Of a DNA stretch of 64,000 nt, positions 38,747-48,175 are shown piece after piece. Under the pieces are notes generated by a model. It did not search any database. It had not been told where the DNA came from and saw nothing but the letters and a program-made list of their open reading frames with translations. Source of the DNA: Arthrobacter sp. 31Y (GTDB taxonomy: Bacteria; Actinomycetota; Actinomycetes; Actinomycetales; Micrococcaceae); the NCBI RefSeq assembly GCF_000526335.1, contig NZ_JAFW01000001.1:124001-188000 (forward strand), given 5' to 3'. Position numbers and translations under genes: made by a program. How positions within the stretch are numbered: position 1 is the stretch's first letter; every line of letters starts with the position of its first letter.

Positions 38747-40528
38747 TCAGGCTACGAGACTGTGCACGTCAACCTTGTGGAACCTCTGCAGTACTTCCTG
38801 GGCGTGGCGGATTTCTGCCTCACGGGCAGCAGCGTCCCAGCCGAGCGGCTCGGCCAATGCCGCCGCGATCTCATTGAGCAGCTCGCCGGTGACCAAGCCA
38901 CGGAATGCGAGCGACGTCCGGCGAATGAGGACATCCACCAGATGCCCGATTTGCTCGTTCTCGGCCATGAAGAGCAATTCCCGGACGCTCAGTTCGCGGG
39001 TGGAACGCAGCGGCGTGTCGTGCCCGGCATTAAGGAATTCAATGACGGCGTCTGCCCGGGTTCCGTAGCGGGTCAGCAGGACAGCTACGCGGTCAGCGTC
39101 CAGGCCCGGCCCCATGTGCTTCTTGATCCATTCCTGCTCGCCCTGTTCGGTGGCAGGGAAGCCTGCACCGCCGCCAATGGCGAGTTTCGCCGTCGAGACT
39201 TTGCGTTCCATGCCCAGTTCGCGGAGAACGTCGTTGGTCATGTGCTCGGCCAATGCGCGGAACGTGGTCCATTTGCCACCCACCAGGCTGAGGACGACGG
39301 CGGCCTTACCGCCTGGCGTTGTGACAGCGTCACTGCCGGTCCGGACGCTGCGTTCGATGCGGTAGTCCCGTGAGACGAAGCCCGGCTGGGTTTCGTCATG
39401 GCGTGGCAAGGGACGGACGCCGGCGAAGCTGTAGACAATTTGTTCGCGCTCCACCTTGATGGTGGGGAACACGTGGCCCACGAGGTCAAAGAAGTAGTCG
39501 ATCTCTTCGTCAGTGCAGACTGCATCTTCGGACATATCGGCGTCCACGTCGGTGGTACCAACAAGCACCCGGTCACCCATGGGATAGATCAGGACAATGC
39601 GGCCGTCAGTGTGCTCAAAGAAGATTTCCCGCCCGTTGCAGGCCGCGAGGAGTTCAGGGTGGTCCAGGACGATGTGGGATCCCTTGGTACCGCCCATGAA
39701 CTTGCTGACGGCGCCCATGGCCTGGTTGGTGAGGTCCACCCATGCGCCCGTGGTGTTGACGATGACGTCAGCTTGGAATTCGAATTCCTTGCCGGTCAGT
39801 TCATCGCGGAGCCGGACTCCGTCTGAACCCATGGAGACGAGGGAGACGTAGTTGCTGGCCCGGGCGCTTCCTCCCGGAAGCCCTCCTCCGAGGCCCGCTT
39901 TCTCGCCGTCCTGCAGAACGTCCAGGGTCAGGCGTTCCGGATTGTGAACGGAAGCATCAAAGTACGTGGCCGCGTATTTGATTCCGGAGTGCAGCTTGGG
40001 GAGCTCAGCAAGGGCCTTCGTCCGGCCGCGGAACTGGTGGCGGGGAACGCTCCCGCCGTCCCGGGAGAAGAAGTCGTACATGCTCAAGCCCACTTTGATC
40101 AGGAACGCTCCACGTTCCTTTGGCTTGCCCTGCTTGTGGGTGAGGAACCGCATGGGCGCAGAAAGGATTCCAGAGAACGTGCTGAAGATCGGGATGGTGG
40201 TCTGCAGCGGCTTCACGTAGTGCGGAGCGATCCGCAGGAGCCTGTTGCGCTCAACCACGGATTCCTGGACCAGGCGGAACTCACCGTTCTCGAGGTAACG
40301 GATGCCGCCATGGATCATGTGGGAGGAAGCTCCGCTGGCGCCTTGGCAGTAGTCACCACGTTCAACAAGAGCGACGTCCACGCCTTGGAGGGCTAGATCG
40401 CGGAATGTTCCCACGCCGTTGATGCCCCCGCCGATGATGAGCACCTTGGCCGAGGGCCGCTCCTGCAGTGCAACGACGGAGTCGCGCTGAGTGTGCTGTG
40501 AGGTACCGGAAATCTTGTTGTGTCCCAA
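38747..40528 (-). CDS. glpD: Glycerol-3-phosphate dehydrogenase (FAD, aerobic)
   Basis: FAD enzyme at the membrane that oxidises glycerol 3-phosphate to dihydroxyacetone phosphate. It has 593 residues. The N-terminal FAD motif is VLIIGGGINGVGTFRD (near 29-44), followed by SGASSHMIHGGIRYLE. GVRPLPRHDE and the C-terminal DAO_C domain are present. The start is a TTG at 40528 with AGGGAG five bases upstream. It is divergent from the SorC-type regulator; the 122-base spacer holds the candidate operator. Confidence 0.95.
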   Translation of the reverse strand: MGHNKISGTSQHTQRDSVVALQERPSAKVLIIGGGINGVGTFRDLALQGVDVALVERGDYCQGASGASSHMIHGGIRYLENGEFRLVQESVVERNRLLRIAPHYVKPLQTTIPIFSTFSGILSAPMRFLTHKQGKPKERGAFLIKVGLSMYDFFSRDGGSVPRHQFRGRTKALAELPKLHSGIKYAATYFDASVHNPERLTLDVLQDGEKAGLGGGLPGGSARASNYVSLVSMGSDGVRLRDELTGKEFEFQADVIVNTTGAWVDLTNQAMGAVSKFMGGTKGSHIVLDHPELLAACNGREIFFEHTDGRIVLIYPMGDRVLVGTTDVDADMSEDAVCTDEEIDYFFDLVGHVFPTIKVEREQIVYSFAGVRPLPRHDETQPGFVSRDYRIERSVRTGSDAVTTPGGKAAVVLSLVGGKWTTFRALAEHMTNDVLRELGMERKVSTAKLAIGGGAGFPATEQGEQEWIKKHMGPGLDADRVAVLLTRYGTRADAVIEFLNAGHDTPLRSTRELSVRELLFMAENEQIGHLVDVLIRRTSLAFRGLVTGELLNEIAAALAEPLGWDAAAREAEIRHAQEVLQRFHKVDVHSLVA

Positions 40529-40623
40529 AACTGCTCCCTTGGGCTTGGTTCGTGCGCCGCGCCACTCGCTGCTGCACCGTTCACCACTAATCTTGCGAAG
40601 GTGGAAAATGGAGTCAAGCTATT

Positions 40624-40637
40624 TGCACAAACGTGCA
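40624..40637. promoter_or_regulatory. Candidate operator of the SorC-type regulator
   Basis: Inverted repeat TGCAC-aaac-GTGCA, 13 bases before the regulator start and about 95 before glpD. A palindrome in this position suits autoregulation and control of glpD, but the assignment is inference. Confidence 0.45.
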
Positions 40638-40650
40638 GGAAGGAAATGAG

Positions 40651-41613
40651 ATGGCACGATCACGTCACTCGGATGCGCTCCGGGCTGCACAGATGTATTA
40701 CTTGCAGGACCTGACCATGGATGCGATAGCCCGCGAGCTCCGGACGTCCCGATCCACGGTGTCCAGGCTGCTGTCTTCGGCCAGGGAAACGGGACTGGTT
40801 CAGGTGCAGATTCGAAGCCCGTTCGAGACCGGTCCTGAGTTGGAAAGCCAGATCAGGAACCAGTACGGCGTGGACGTCCACGTGGTCCCGGTACTGGATA
40901 CTCTCAACGAGGCTGAGACCTTGGACCGCGTAGCCATGCAGGCTGCACGAACAATCGGACCCTTGGTGGACTCCAACGCCATCATTGGCGTGGCCTGGGG
41001 CGCGACACTGAGCGCGGTCAGCCGCCACCTCACCCGCAAGGTGACCCACGACAGCATCGTGGTTCAACTCAACGGCGCCGGAAACATGCAAACCACCGGT
41101 ATTACCTATGCCAGTGACATCATGCGGCGGTTCGGCAGCGCCTACGGTGCGCGTGTGGAGCAGTTCCCCGTTCCGGCCTTTTTTGATCATGCCTCCACCA
41201 AAACGGCCATGTGGAATGAGCGCAGCGTTCAACGCATCCTGGACTTGCAGGCCCGCATGAGCATCGCGATATTCGGAGTCGGATCGGTGGATTCCGACTA
41301 CCCGAGCCATGTGTACGCCGGTGGTTACCTCGATGAACACGACCTCACCATGCTGGCCGCCGACGACGTCGTAGGCGACGTCGCCACGGTCTTCTTCCGG
41401 AGCGACGGGTCCTCGGACGGCATCACCCTCAATGAGAGGTCAACCGGCCCCGGCCACGAACAGTTGCGTCAAGTCAGGCGTCGAATCTGCGTGGTCTCCG
41501 GGGCGTCCAAGATCAACGGTCTCCAGGGAGCCCTGGCAGCGGGACTGGCCACAGACCTCATTCTGGACGAAGCCTCAGCCCGACGCCTGGTGAGTTTCAA
41601 CGGCCATTCCTGA
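40651..41613 (+). CDS. SorC/DeoR-type sugar-binding transcriptional regulator
   Basis: Transcription factor of 320 residues. The N-terminal helix-turn-helix spans about residues 20-45 (LTMDAIARELRTSRSTVSRL). A SorC-type sugar-binding effector domain with a Rossmann-like fold covers about 60-318 (IIGVAWGATLSAVSRHL, AIFGVGSVDSDY). The ATG at 40651 has AGGAAGGAA upstream. Its divergent position next to glpD, glpF and glpK suggests that it controls glycerol use, with a phosphorylated three-carbon compound as possible ligand; that is inference. Confidence 0.9.
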   Translation: MARSRHSDALRAAQMYYLQDLTMDAIARELRTSRSTVSRLLSSARETGLVQVQIRSPFETGPELESQIRNQYGVDVHVVPVLDTLNEAETLDRVAMQAARTIGPLVDSNAIIGVAWGATLSAVSRHLTRKVTHDSIVVQLNGAGNMQTTGITYASDIMRRFGSAYGARVEQFPVPAFFDHASTKTAMWNERSVQRILDLQARMSIAIFGVGSVDSDYPSHVYAGGYLDEHDLTMLAADDVVGDVATVFFRSDGSSDGITLNERSTGPGHEQLRQVRRRICVVSGASKINGLQGALAAGLATDLILDEASARRLVSFNGHS

Positions 41614-41647
41614 AGCAATCGTGCAAGGAATAGGTAGAGTCGTTGCT

Positions 41648-42544
41648 ATGAGATCCCCTTCCAAGCTGACATCGAGCAAGTTGGCGCTGAACAATGGCGT
41701 ACAGATGGACCGCATGGGATACGGACTCTATAAAGTTCCCGCCAAGGACGCAGAAGCGTTGGTTGCCACGGCCTTGGGCGAGGGCTACCGGCGCTTTGAT
41801 ACAGCCGCCATGTACGGCAACGAAGTAGGAGTGGGCCGGGCGCTTGGCGGTGCAATCGGAGACGCCGCTGAAGCGAACAGAGGCACCGGCGGCTCCGGCG
41901 AATCCGTACACGCACTCGCACGCGAGGACCTCTTCGTCACCACCAAGGTCTGGAACGATGACCAGGGCTACGATGCCACGCTCCGGGCGTTCGATACGTC
42001 CATCTCCAACCTTGGGTTGGACTACGTGGACCTCTACCTCATCCACTGGCCCTGTGCCGGGCGGGGACTGTTTGCAGAGACCTACAAAGCTTTGGAGACC
42101 CTGTACCGGGAAGGGAAAGTTCGGGCCATCGGCGTGTCCAACTTCCAGCCCGGACACCTGGAAGAGCTGATGCAGAAGGCTGAAGTTGTTCCCGCAGTGA
42201 ACCAGATCGAGTTGCACCCCTGGCTTCAGCAGAGCCGGTTGAGAACTTTGCACGAACAACTCGGCATCGCCACTGAAGCCTGGAGTCCGCTGGGCCGCGG
42301 GCAGGTCCTGGCCGACCCCGCCATTACCGCGCTGGCGGACAAGTACAACCGGACCCCCGCACAGGTCATTCTCCGCTGGCACCTCCAAGTGGGAAACCTG
42401 GTCATCCCCAAAGCAAGCACTGCCGGCCGGATCAAGGAAAATTTTGCCGTCTTTGACTTCGAACTGGATGCCACCGATATGGACGGCATCGCTGGACTCG
42501 AACGCCATCATCGGACCGGGTCGCACCCGGACAACGTGAACTAG
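41648..42544 (+). CDS. Aldo/keto reductase
   Basis: NADPH-dependent carbonyl reductase of the AKR superfamily (2,5-diketo-gluconate reductase-like), 298 residues from ATG 41648. Catalytic tetrad: Asp in RRFDTAAMYGNE, Tyr in MYGNE, Lys in VTTKVWND, His in YLIHWPC. The cofactor-binding stretch VIPKASTAGRIKENF is near the end. An insertion of about 20 residues rich in Gly and Glu (near 72-92, between GRALGG and REDLF) is unusual. It ends 10 bases before an alpha/beta hydrolase gene. Substrate unknown. Confidence 0.92.
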   Translation: MRSPSKLTSSKLALNNGVQMDRMGYGLYKVPAKDAEALVATALGEGYRRFDTAAMYGNEVGVGRALGGAIGDAAEANRGTGGSGESVHALAREDLFVTTKVWNDDQGYDATLRAFDTSISNLGLDYVDLYLIHWPCAGRGLFAETYKALETLYREGKVRAIGVSNFQPGHLEELMQKAEVVPAVNQIELHPWLQQSRLRTLHEQLGIATEAWSPLGRGQVLADPAITALADKYNRTPAQVILRWHLQVGNLVIPKASTAGRIKENFAVFDFELDATDMDGIAGLERHHRTGSHPDNVN

Positions 42545-42554
42545 GACCATCCGT

Positions 42555-43499
42555 ATGGAAACAGTGGACACCGCGCACACACCTGACGGAGCGCAGGCCC
42601 CCAGTCAATTCTTCAGCTCAACGCTGCAAGGCCGCACGCACGCCTCGGATGTGGACGTGGACGGCAGCAATATTGCCTACTGGACGTACGAGCCCGTGTC
42701 CGCCACGCCGGCGACCCGCACCATCCTGGTCATCCATGGGTTCCGGGGCGACCACCACGGACTGCTGCGCGTAGCGGACCAGCTTCAGGAGATGCGCATC
42801 ATCATGCCGGACCTGCCGGCGTTCGGAAGCTCCGAACCGTTCGTCGATGGCGAGCACTCTGTTGAACGCTACGGCCAGTTCATCACCGGCTTCATGAGCG
42901 CCCTCGGATTGGGACCCAAGACCGTACTCCTGGGCCACTCCTTCGGGTCGATCGTGGCCAGTCACTTTGCCGCCACGCATCCGGGCGCCGTATATCCTTT
43001 GATCCTCATCAATCCCATTGCCGCTCCGGCACTTGAAGGCCCCAAGGGCATCATGACGAAACTGGCTGTGCTGTACTACCAGGTCTCGGCCAAGCTCCCA
43101 CGCCCACTGGGGCTGGCGGTCCTCCGGAATCGAGCGATCGTCCGCATCATGAGCATCACCATGGCGAAAACCAAAGACAAGAACCTGCGCCGTTTCATCC
43201 ATGGCCAACACGATGCCTACTTCAGTGCCTTCGCAGACCGGAAAAGCCTGCTGGAGTCCTTCAAAGCCTCTGTCTCGGGACACGTCGCCGAGGTAGCCGT
43301 GAAACTGACGCTTCCCGTGCTCCTTGTCGCTGGGGAAAAGGACGAGATCGCTACTCTTCCCAACCAGCACAAACTCATGGAGCTCCTACCGGACGCGGCG
43401 CTGGTAGCGATTCCCGACGTCGGGCATTTAATCCACTATGAGACGCCGGTTCTGGCCGCCGAAGCAATCCGCACCTTTCTGGAGGAACATCCCGCGTGA
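42555..43499 (+). CDS. Alpha/beta hydrolase
   Basis: A 314-residue serine hydrolase. The oxyanion region is VIHGFRGDHHGL near residue 58; the nucleophile elbow is LLGHSFGSIVASHFA near residue 125; an Asp lies in LLVAGEKDEIA and the catalytic His in IPDVGHLIHYE near residue 294. It is unrelated in detail to the tandem pair at 5-7 kb. Its stop overlaps the start of the glycosyltransferase (GTGA), so the two are translationally coupled. The substrate is unknown; a lipid or ester is plausible. Confidence 0.9.
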   Translation: METVDTAHTPDGAQAPSQFFSSTLQGRTHASDVDVDGSNIAYWTYEPVSATPATRTILVIHGFRGDHHGLLRVADQLQEMRIIMPDLPAFGSSEPFVDGEHSVERYGQFITGFMSALGLGPKTVLLGHSFGSIVASHFAATHPGAVYPLILINPIAAPALEGPKGIMTKLAVLYYQVSAKLPRPLGLAVLRNRAIVRIMSITMAKTKDKNLRRFIHGQHDAYFSAFADRKSLLESFKASVSGHVAEVAVKLTLPVLLVAGEKDEIATLPNQHKLMELLPDAALVAIPDVGHLIHYETPVLAAEAIRTFLEEHPA

Positions 43500-44578
43500 A
43501 AATTGTCATCGACGCCCGCTTTACCCGAACGGACCACCACGATGGCATCAGCCGCTACGGTTCAAGCCTCATAGCCGCAACGTCCAAAATCGCCGACGTC
43601 ACTATGCTCATCAGCGACAAGCGCCAACTGGCACTTCTCCCCGACGTCCCCTACGTGATGGTCAACAGCCCACTGTCACCCTTGGAATTGTTCGTGGCCC
43701 GCAAGGTCAACCCCCTTGGTGCTGACGTGGTGGTCTGCCCCATGCAGACCATGGGCACCTTGGGCCGCAAATACGGGCTTGTGCTCACCCTTCACGACCT
43801 CATTTACTACGAACACCCGACTCCCCCGGGCTTTCTGCCCGCCCCCGTACGGCTGCTCTGGAGGCTTTACCACAAGGCGTTCTGGCCGCAGCGCCTCCTG
43901 CTCAACCGTGCGGACCTCGTGGCTACCATCAGCCGCACCACTGAAGCCCTCATGGCCAAGTACACGCTGACAAAGCGTCCCGTCCGCATAGTGGGGAACG
44001 CACCCCAGCCCGGCCAGACACCTCGGGACCCTGAAGCAGGGGCAGACAAGTCGATCCTCTACATGGGTTCGTTCATGCCGTACAAGAACGTGGAAACCAT
44101 GATCCGGGGCATGTCCGGGCTGCCCGGGTACACCCTGCACTTGCTCAGCCGGATCACCCCGCAACGCAAAGCTGAATTGGAGGCCTTGGTTCCCGAGGGA
44201 GCCAAGGTGGTGTTCCACAACGGTGTAACTGACGCCGAGTACGACGAACTGCTGCTGCGGGCCACAGCGCTGACCAGCCTTTCACGAGCTGAGGGATACG
44301 GCTTGCCGCTGGTGGAGGCCATGGCCTTGGGTACTCCGGTCATCGCAAGCGATATTCCCATCTTCCGTGAAGTCGGAGGCGATGCCGTCAGCTACGTCCA
44401 CCCTGAATCGCCCGCAGAATTCGCGGCGGCTGTAACTGCGCTGGGCGAGGAATCTCTCTGGCAGGAACGCTCCCGAACATCAGTGGAACGCGCCGCCAAA
44501 TTCAACTGGGACGAATCGGCACGGCAGCTCCTGGCCGCGGCCGAAGAGGTCGTTGCACAGCGTCAACGGAAGGCGTAA
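43496..44578 (+). CDS. Glycosyltransferase family 4 (GT-B fold)
   Basis: Predicted retaining glycosyltransferase of 360 residues, starting at a GTG inside the upstream stop. The N-terminal half has MKIVIDARFTRTDHHDGISRYG and LTLHDLIYYEHP. The C-terminal nucleotide-sugar half has SILYMGSFMPYKNVETMIRG and the conserved SRAEGYGLPLVEAMALGTPVI with the Glu-x7-Glu signature. No membrane segment is obvious, so it acts in the cytosol or at the inner face of the membrane. Acceptor unknown; coupling to a hydrolase hints at a small lipid or glycan pathway. Converges on priA with an 18-base gap. Confidence 0.92.
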   Translation: MKIVIDARFTRTDHHDGISRYGSSLIAATSKIADVTMLISDKRQLALLPDVPYVMVNSPLSPLELFVARKVNPLGADVVVCPMQTMGTLGRKYGLVLTLHDLIYYEHPTPPGFLPAPVRLLWRLYHKAFWPQRLLLNRADLVATISRTTEALMAKYTLTKRPVRIVGNAPQPGQTPRDPEAGADKSILYMGSFMPYKNVETMIRGMSGLPGYTLHLLSRITPQRKAELEALVPEGAKVVFHNGVTDAEYDELLLRATALTSLSRAEGYGLPLVEAMALGTPVIASDIPIFREVGGDAVSYVHPESPAEFAAAVTALGEESLWQERSRTSVERAAKFNWDESARQLLAAAEEVVAQRQRKA

Positions 44579-44596
44579 CCCAGCGCACGGCCAGGG

Positions 44597-46699
44597 TCAG
44601 AGAACGTCGACGCCATCCAAACGCAACTGCACCGGGCCCGACGTGCGCTTGGCGGCGTTGGCCACCTTCACGGCCCGCATGGCGCGGGTGGTCTCGGCTG
44701 CGTCTGCGTAAGGAATGAAGTAGAGCGTCCGGACCTCCGTATCGCTCTCAACCGCAGCGGCGGAGCCCTGATTGCTGCCGGACAGTTGAACGGGCGCAGG
44801 CCCGGCTTTGCGGAGCTTGGCTACCGAGGCCAGCTGGGCATTGGCTTCCAAGGCGTCACTGAAATGCACGACGTCGGCCCTGGGGCCGGTCACGGAAGCC
44901 ACGCGGACTGCTGGGGGCAGCTGCAGTTCCTTCCGAAGCGCCAACTCCCGTGAGGCAAATCCGGCGGCGTCCCACCGCAACAGCGCTCCTGTCGCCGCGG
45001 TATCGTCCGCGGTGATCACCACGAGTCCGCCCTGGCTGGCCGGCTTCACAAGGGAGGCCGCATTGAACCACCGGCGGACGGTATCTTCCCCTGCGCGCAG
45101 GTTCTCACGGCGGAGCAACGAGTTGCCGTCCAGCAACAGGGCAGCCGCGTATCCGTTGGACGCAACCGGCTCAGCGCCGACCGTTGCGACCACCAGGGCA
45201 GGCGCATCCGGGACGGTTGCCTTGATGTGCTCACCGGATGACGTCACGACGGCTTTGCCAGGGAAGGCCCGCCCCAACTCCTCTGCCGTCCGCATGACTC
45301 CTGCCGCCCCACGGCGCAGTCTTGTTCCGCTGCAGTGCATGCAGCGCCATTGAGGGGCCGGCGTGGAACACCACCGGCACGCAGGCATGGCCGAGCTGCT
45401 GGACACAGCCAGCGGCCCCTGGCAGGCGTTGCAGCGCGCAAGTTCCCGGCATGTCTCGCACACCAGCGACGGGGCGTATCCGGCCCGGGCAACTTGGACC
45501 AAGACCGGGCCGCGCTCCAGGCCCTCCTTGGCTGCACGCCACGCCGCGCCGGGCAATCGTGCGATACGCGCCAGAGGATCACGTTCTTGTTCGAAGCTGT
45601 CGGCGGTGTTCAGAACCCGGGGCGCCGTGGCGCGAACTGTACTTCGCGGTGCTTCAATGGGCACCGCCCACTGCATTTCAACAAGGCGTTGGAGTTCGGT
45701 GCTTCGGTTATGGGAGGCCATCAGGCAAGCGGCGTTCTCCCGCTCTGCACGCAACAGAAGGACTTCCCTGGTGTGCGCATAGGGAGCCCGTTGCTCGATG
45801 TGGAGGTCGTCGCCGTCGTCCCAGCACACCACCAGACCAAGGTCCCGCACGGGAGCGTAGGCCGCCGAACGCGTGCCGATGGCCACGCCCGCTGTCCCAC
45901 TCAGAAGCCGTAGGAAGTTTCTGTAGCGGGGTGTCTGCCCGTCATCCGCTGTGAGCCGGGCGACGTCGGACGACGGCAGGACGTTGGCAAGCGCTGTCTC
46001 CAACTGCTCAAGATCCCGATAATCGGGCACCACCACTACCGCGCCACGTCCCGAAGAGCGAACGGTGGCAACTGCCGACGCAACCATGGCCGGCCAGCCA
46101 TCAGGGCCGAACCCCTGAAGAGCCGTGAGGACAGCTTTGGGCGAACCGCCCTTGGCAAGGTGCTGCAGATAGGGCTCACCATTGCCGTAAGAAGCCCACG
46201 CGTGGGCGTCTGTGGCCGGTTTCAGGTCAACGACGCCGGCTTCGAAGTCCCCGGCCAGAAGTTCCTTCTCCACCTTGGCCACCCGCGGAGGGATTGCCGT
46301 TCGAAGGACATCGCTCAGGCTTCCGGCGTAACGGCCAGCCACTGTACCGGCAATCTCCAAAGCAGCCGGGGTCAGGACCGCAACTGGAGATACAACCTTA
46401 TGCAGGGTGCTCAAGGGCGCCGCAGCATCCGAATCTGCGCGCCGTTCAATGATGTAGCCATTGAGCTCCTGGCCATTGAACTTCACCTTCACCCGGACAC
46501 CGGGAGCAGCCACCTCGGCGAGCTCTGCTGGAACGCTGTAGTCGAAGGGCCTGTCCAAATGGGGCAGGGAAGATTCGAGCACCACCCGGGCCACTGGATT
46601 CTCAGCAGCAAGCGGCGGCCCATTGACCGGCGCACGATCCGGAAAACCTTGAAGCAACGAGGGTTGAAGCAACGACGGCTGGGCCTCGTGTCCTGCCAT
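44597..46699 (-). CDS. priA: PriA-like primosomal protein with degenerate helicase motifs
   Basis: Replication-restart protein PriA (primosomal protein N'), 700 residues. The start is the ATG at 46699 with GGAGGT seven bases upstream; the longer open frame upstream covers the metK terminator. The N-terminal DNA-binding domain (RVVLESSLPHLDRPFDYSVP) is clear. The usual Walker A GxxGSGKT is replaced by QGFGPDGWPA, and the DEEH box by CWDDGDD. Zinc-binding cysteines (CETCRELARCNAC, CRWC, CMHC) are present near residues 445-490. Loss of the ATPase motifs is known for actinobacterial PriA, so it probably acts as a scaffold and not a helicase. Confidence 0.9.
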   Translation of the reverse strand: MAGHEAQPSLLQPSLLQGFPDRAPVNGPPLAAENPVARVVLESSLPHLDRPFDYSVPAELAEVAAPGVRVKVKFNGQELNGYIIERRADSDAAAPLSTLHKVVSPVAVLTPAALEIAGTVAGRYAGSLSDVLRTAIPPRVAKVEKELLAGDFEAGVVDLKPATDAHAWASYGNGEPYLQHLAKGGSPKAVLTALQGFGPDGWPAMVASAVATVRSSGRGAVVVVPDYRDLEQLETALANVLPSSDVARLTADDGQTPRYRNFLRLLSGTAGVAIGTRSAAYAPVRDLGLVVCWDDGDDLHIEQRAPYAHTREVLLLRAERENAACLMASHNRSTELQRLVEMQWAVPIEAPRSTVRATAPRVLNTADSFEQERDPLARIARLPGAAWRAAKEGLERGPVLVQVARAGYAPSLVCETCRELARCNACQGPLAVSSSSAMPACRWCSTPAPQWRCMHCSGTRLRRGAAGVMRTAEELGRAFPGKAVVTSSGEHIKATVPDAPALVVATVGAEPVASNGYAAALLLDGNSLLRRENLRAGEDTVRRWFNAASLVKPASQGGLVVITADDTAATGALLRWDAAGFASRELALRKELQLPPAVRVASVTGPRADVVHFSDALEANAQLASVAKLRKAGPAPVQLSGSNQGSAAAVESDTEVRTLYFIPYADAAETTRAMRAVKVANAAKRTSGPVQLRLDGVDVL

Positions 46700-46752
46700 G
46701 CACTTCACCTCCAACTCTGAGCGCGGAAAACACCACGCATTCTTAACCCGGA

Positions 46753-46785
46753 ATGCCCGCAGCGGGATTGACCCGCTGCGGGCAT
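46753..46785. terminator. Terminator between metK and priA
   Basis: A perfect 14-bp stem ATGCCCGCAGCGGG (46753-46766) and CCCGCTGCGGGCAT (46772-46785) with a 5-base loop, about 85 bases past the metK stop and 54 before priA. No strong T tract. Confidence 0.75.
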
Positions 46786-46869
46786 CTCTCTGGCACCAGC
46801 CAATCATGGGCCACGGACAATACAACAACCTGGGGTTGATGCGCCTGCTGCCAGCCGATGGTGCAGGGC

Positions 46870-48099
46870 TCAGGCGTTGAAGTATTCCTTCAGGTCGGCC
46901 ACGCGGTCCAGCCGTTCCCACGTGAAGTCCGGGTCATCGCGACCGAAGTGACCGTGGGCCGCTGTCTTGGCGTAGATGGGCCGCTTGAGATCCAGTGCGT
47001 CAATGATGGCGCGCGGACGGAGGTCGAACAGTTCGTCGATCGCTTCACTGATGCGGGCCGGGTCAACGGTTTCCGTGCCGAAGGTCTCAACGTACGTTCC
47101 AACCGGACGTGCCTGGCCGATTGCATAGGCAATCTGGATCTCGGCACGCTTGGCCAGCCCTGCGGCAACCACGTTCTTGGCAACCCATCGCATGGCGTAG
47201 GCAGCCGAACGGTCAACCTTGGACGGATCCTTGCCGGAGAAAGCTCCACCGCCGTGGCGCGAGAATCCCCCGTAGGTGTCCACGATGATCTTGCGGCCCG
47301 TGAGCCCGGCATCGCCTACAGGACCCCCGATGACGAAGGCGCCCGCGGGGTTAAGAATGTTTGCAGCGTGTGAAATGTCCAGGTTGGACGCTGACATGAC
47401 GGGGTCGATCACGTAGCTGGCCAAGTCCGCACGAAGCTGCTCAAGGCTTGCCTCTTCGGCGTGCTGGCTGGAGATGACCACCGTCTCCACGGAAACCGGC
47501 CGATCGCCGTCGTATCCTACGGTGACCTGCGTCTTGCCGTCCGGGCGAAGGTAGGCCAGCTCGCCGTTCTTACGGACCTCAGTGAGGCGTTCGGACAAAC
47601 GATGGGCCAGCCAGATAGGCGTGGGCATGTAAGACGCCGTCTCGTCGCTGGCATAGCCAAACATGATTCCCTGATCGCCCGCACCCTGGAGGTCGTAGTC
47701 GTCCTCCTGGCGGCCTTCACGGGCCTCGAGTGAGTTGAACACGCCACCGGCGATGTCGTTGGACTGTTGGCCGATGGACACGGACACACCACAGCGCGCG
47801 CCGTCGAATCCGTTGGCGGACGAGTCGTAGCCGATGCCCAAGATGGTCTCGCGGACAATCTGCGGAATTTCCACGTAAGCGTCGGTGGTGACCTCACCGG
47901 CCACGTGCACCAAGCCCGTAGTGGCCATGGTTTCGACGGCCACGCGGGATTCAGGATCGGCGGCCAGCAGCGCGTCCAGGATGGAGTCGCTGATTTGGTC
48001 GCAGATCTTGTCCGGATGCCCTTCAGTGACCGATTCGGACGTGAAGAGCCGGAGCTTGGACGGGGTGCCATGGTGTTCATGGTGCAGCGGTAAAGTCAC
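46870..48099 (-). CDS. metK: S-adenosylmethionine synthase
   Basis: Makes SAM from methionine and ATP. It has 409 residues. Signature motifs: [19 protein letters not shown] near the N-terminus, [12 protein letters not shown] in the middle, and the P-loop-like [16 protein letters not shown] near residue 285. The start is a GTG at 48099. I see no SAM-sensing riboswitch in the 76 bases upstream. It follows coaBC and precedes a terminator. Confidence 0.96.
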   Translation of the reverse strand: MTLPLHHEHHGTPSKLRLFTSESVTEGHPDKICDQISDSILDALLAADPESRVAVETMATTGLVHVAGEVTTDAYVEIPQIVRETILGIGYDSSANGFDGARCGVSVSIGQQSNDIAGGVFNSLEAREGRQEDDYDLQGAGDQGIMFGYASDETASYMPTPIWLAHRLSERLTEVRKNGELAYLRPDGKTQVTVGYDGDRPVSVETVVISSQHAEEASLEQLRADLASYVIDPVMSASNLDISHAANILNPAGAFVIGGPVGDAGLTGRKIIVDTYGGFSRHGGGAFSGKDPSKVDRSAAYAMRWVAKNVVAAGLAKRAEIQIAYAIGQARPVGTYVETFGTETVDPARISEAIDELFDLRPRAIIDALDLKRPIYAKTAAHGHFGRDDPDFTWERLDRVADLKEYFNA

Positions 48100-48175
48100 T
48101 CGACCACCTTACTGGGTTGCGGGACGGCGGGATCTGCCGTGTGTCCCTTTGCTAAGAATTCGGGTGTGGGCTCAG

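Noticed and set aside
46700..46921. Longer PriA N-terminus
   Set aside because: The extension would read through the metK terminator hairpin; the ATG at 46699 has GGAGGT at good spacing.
48100..48175. SAM riboswitch before metK
   Set aside because: Only 76 bases are available and no SAM-I or SAM-II features were seen.
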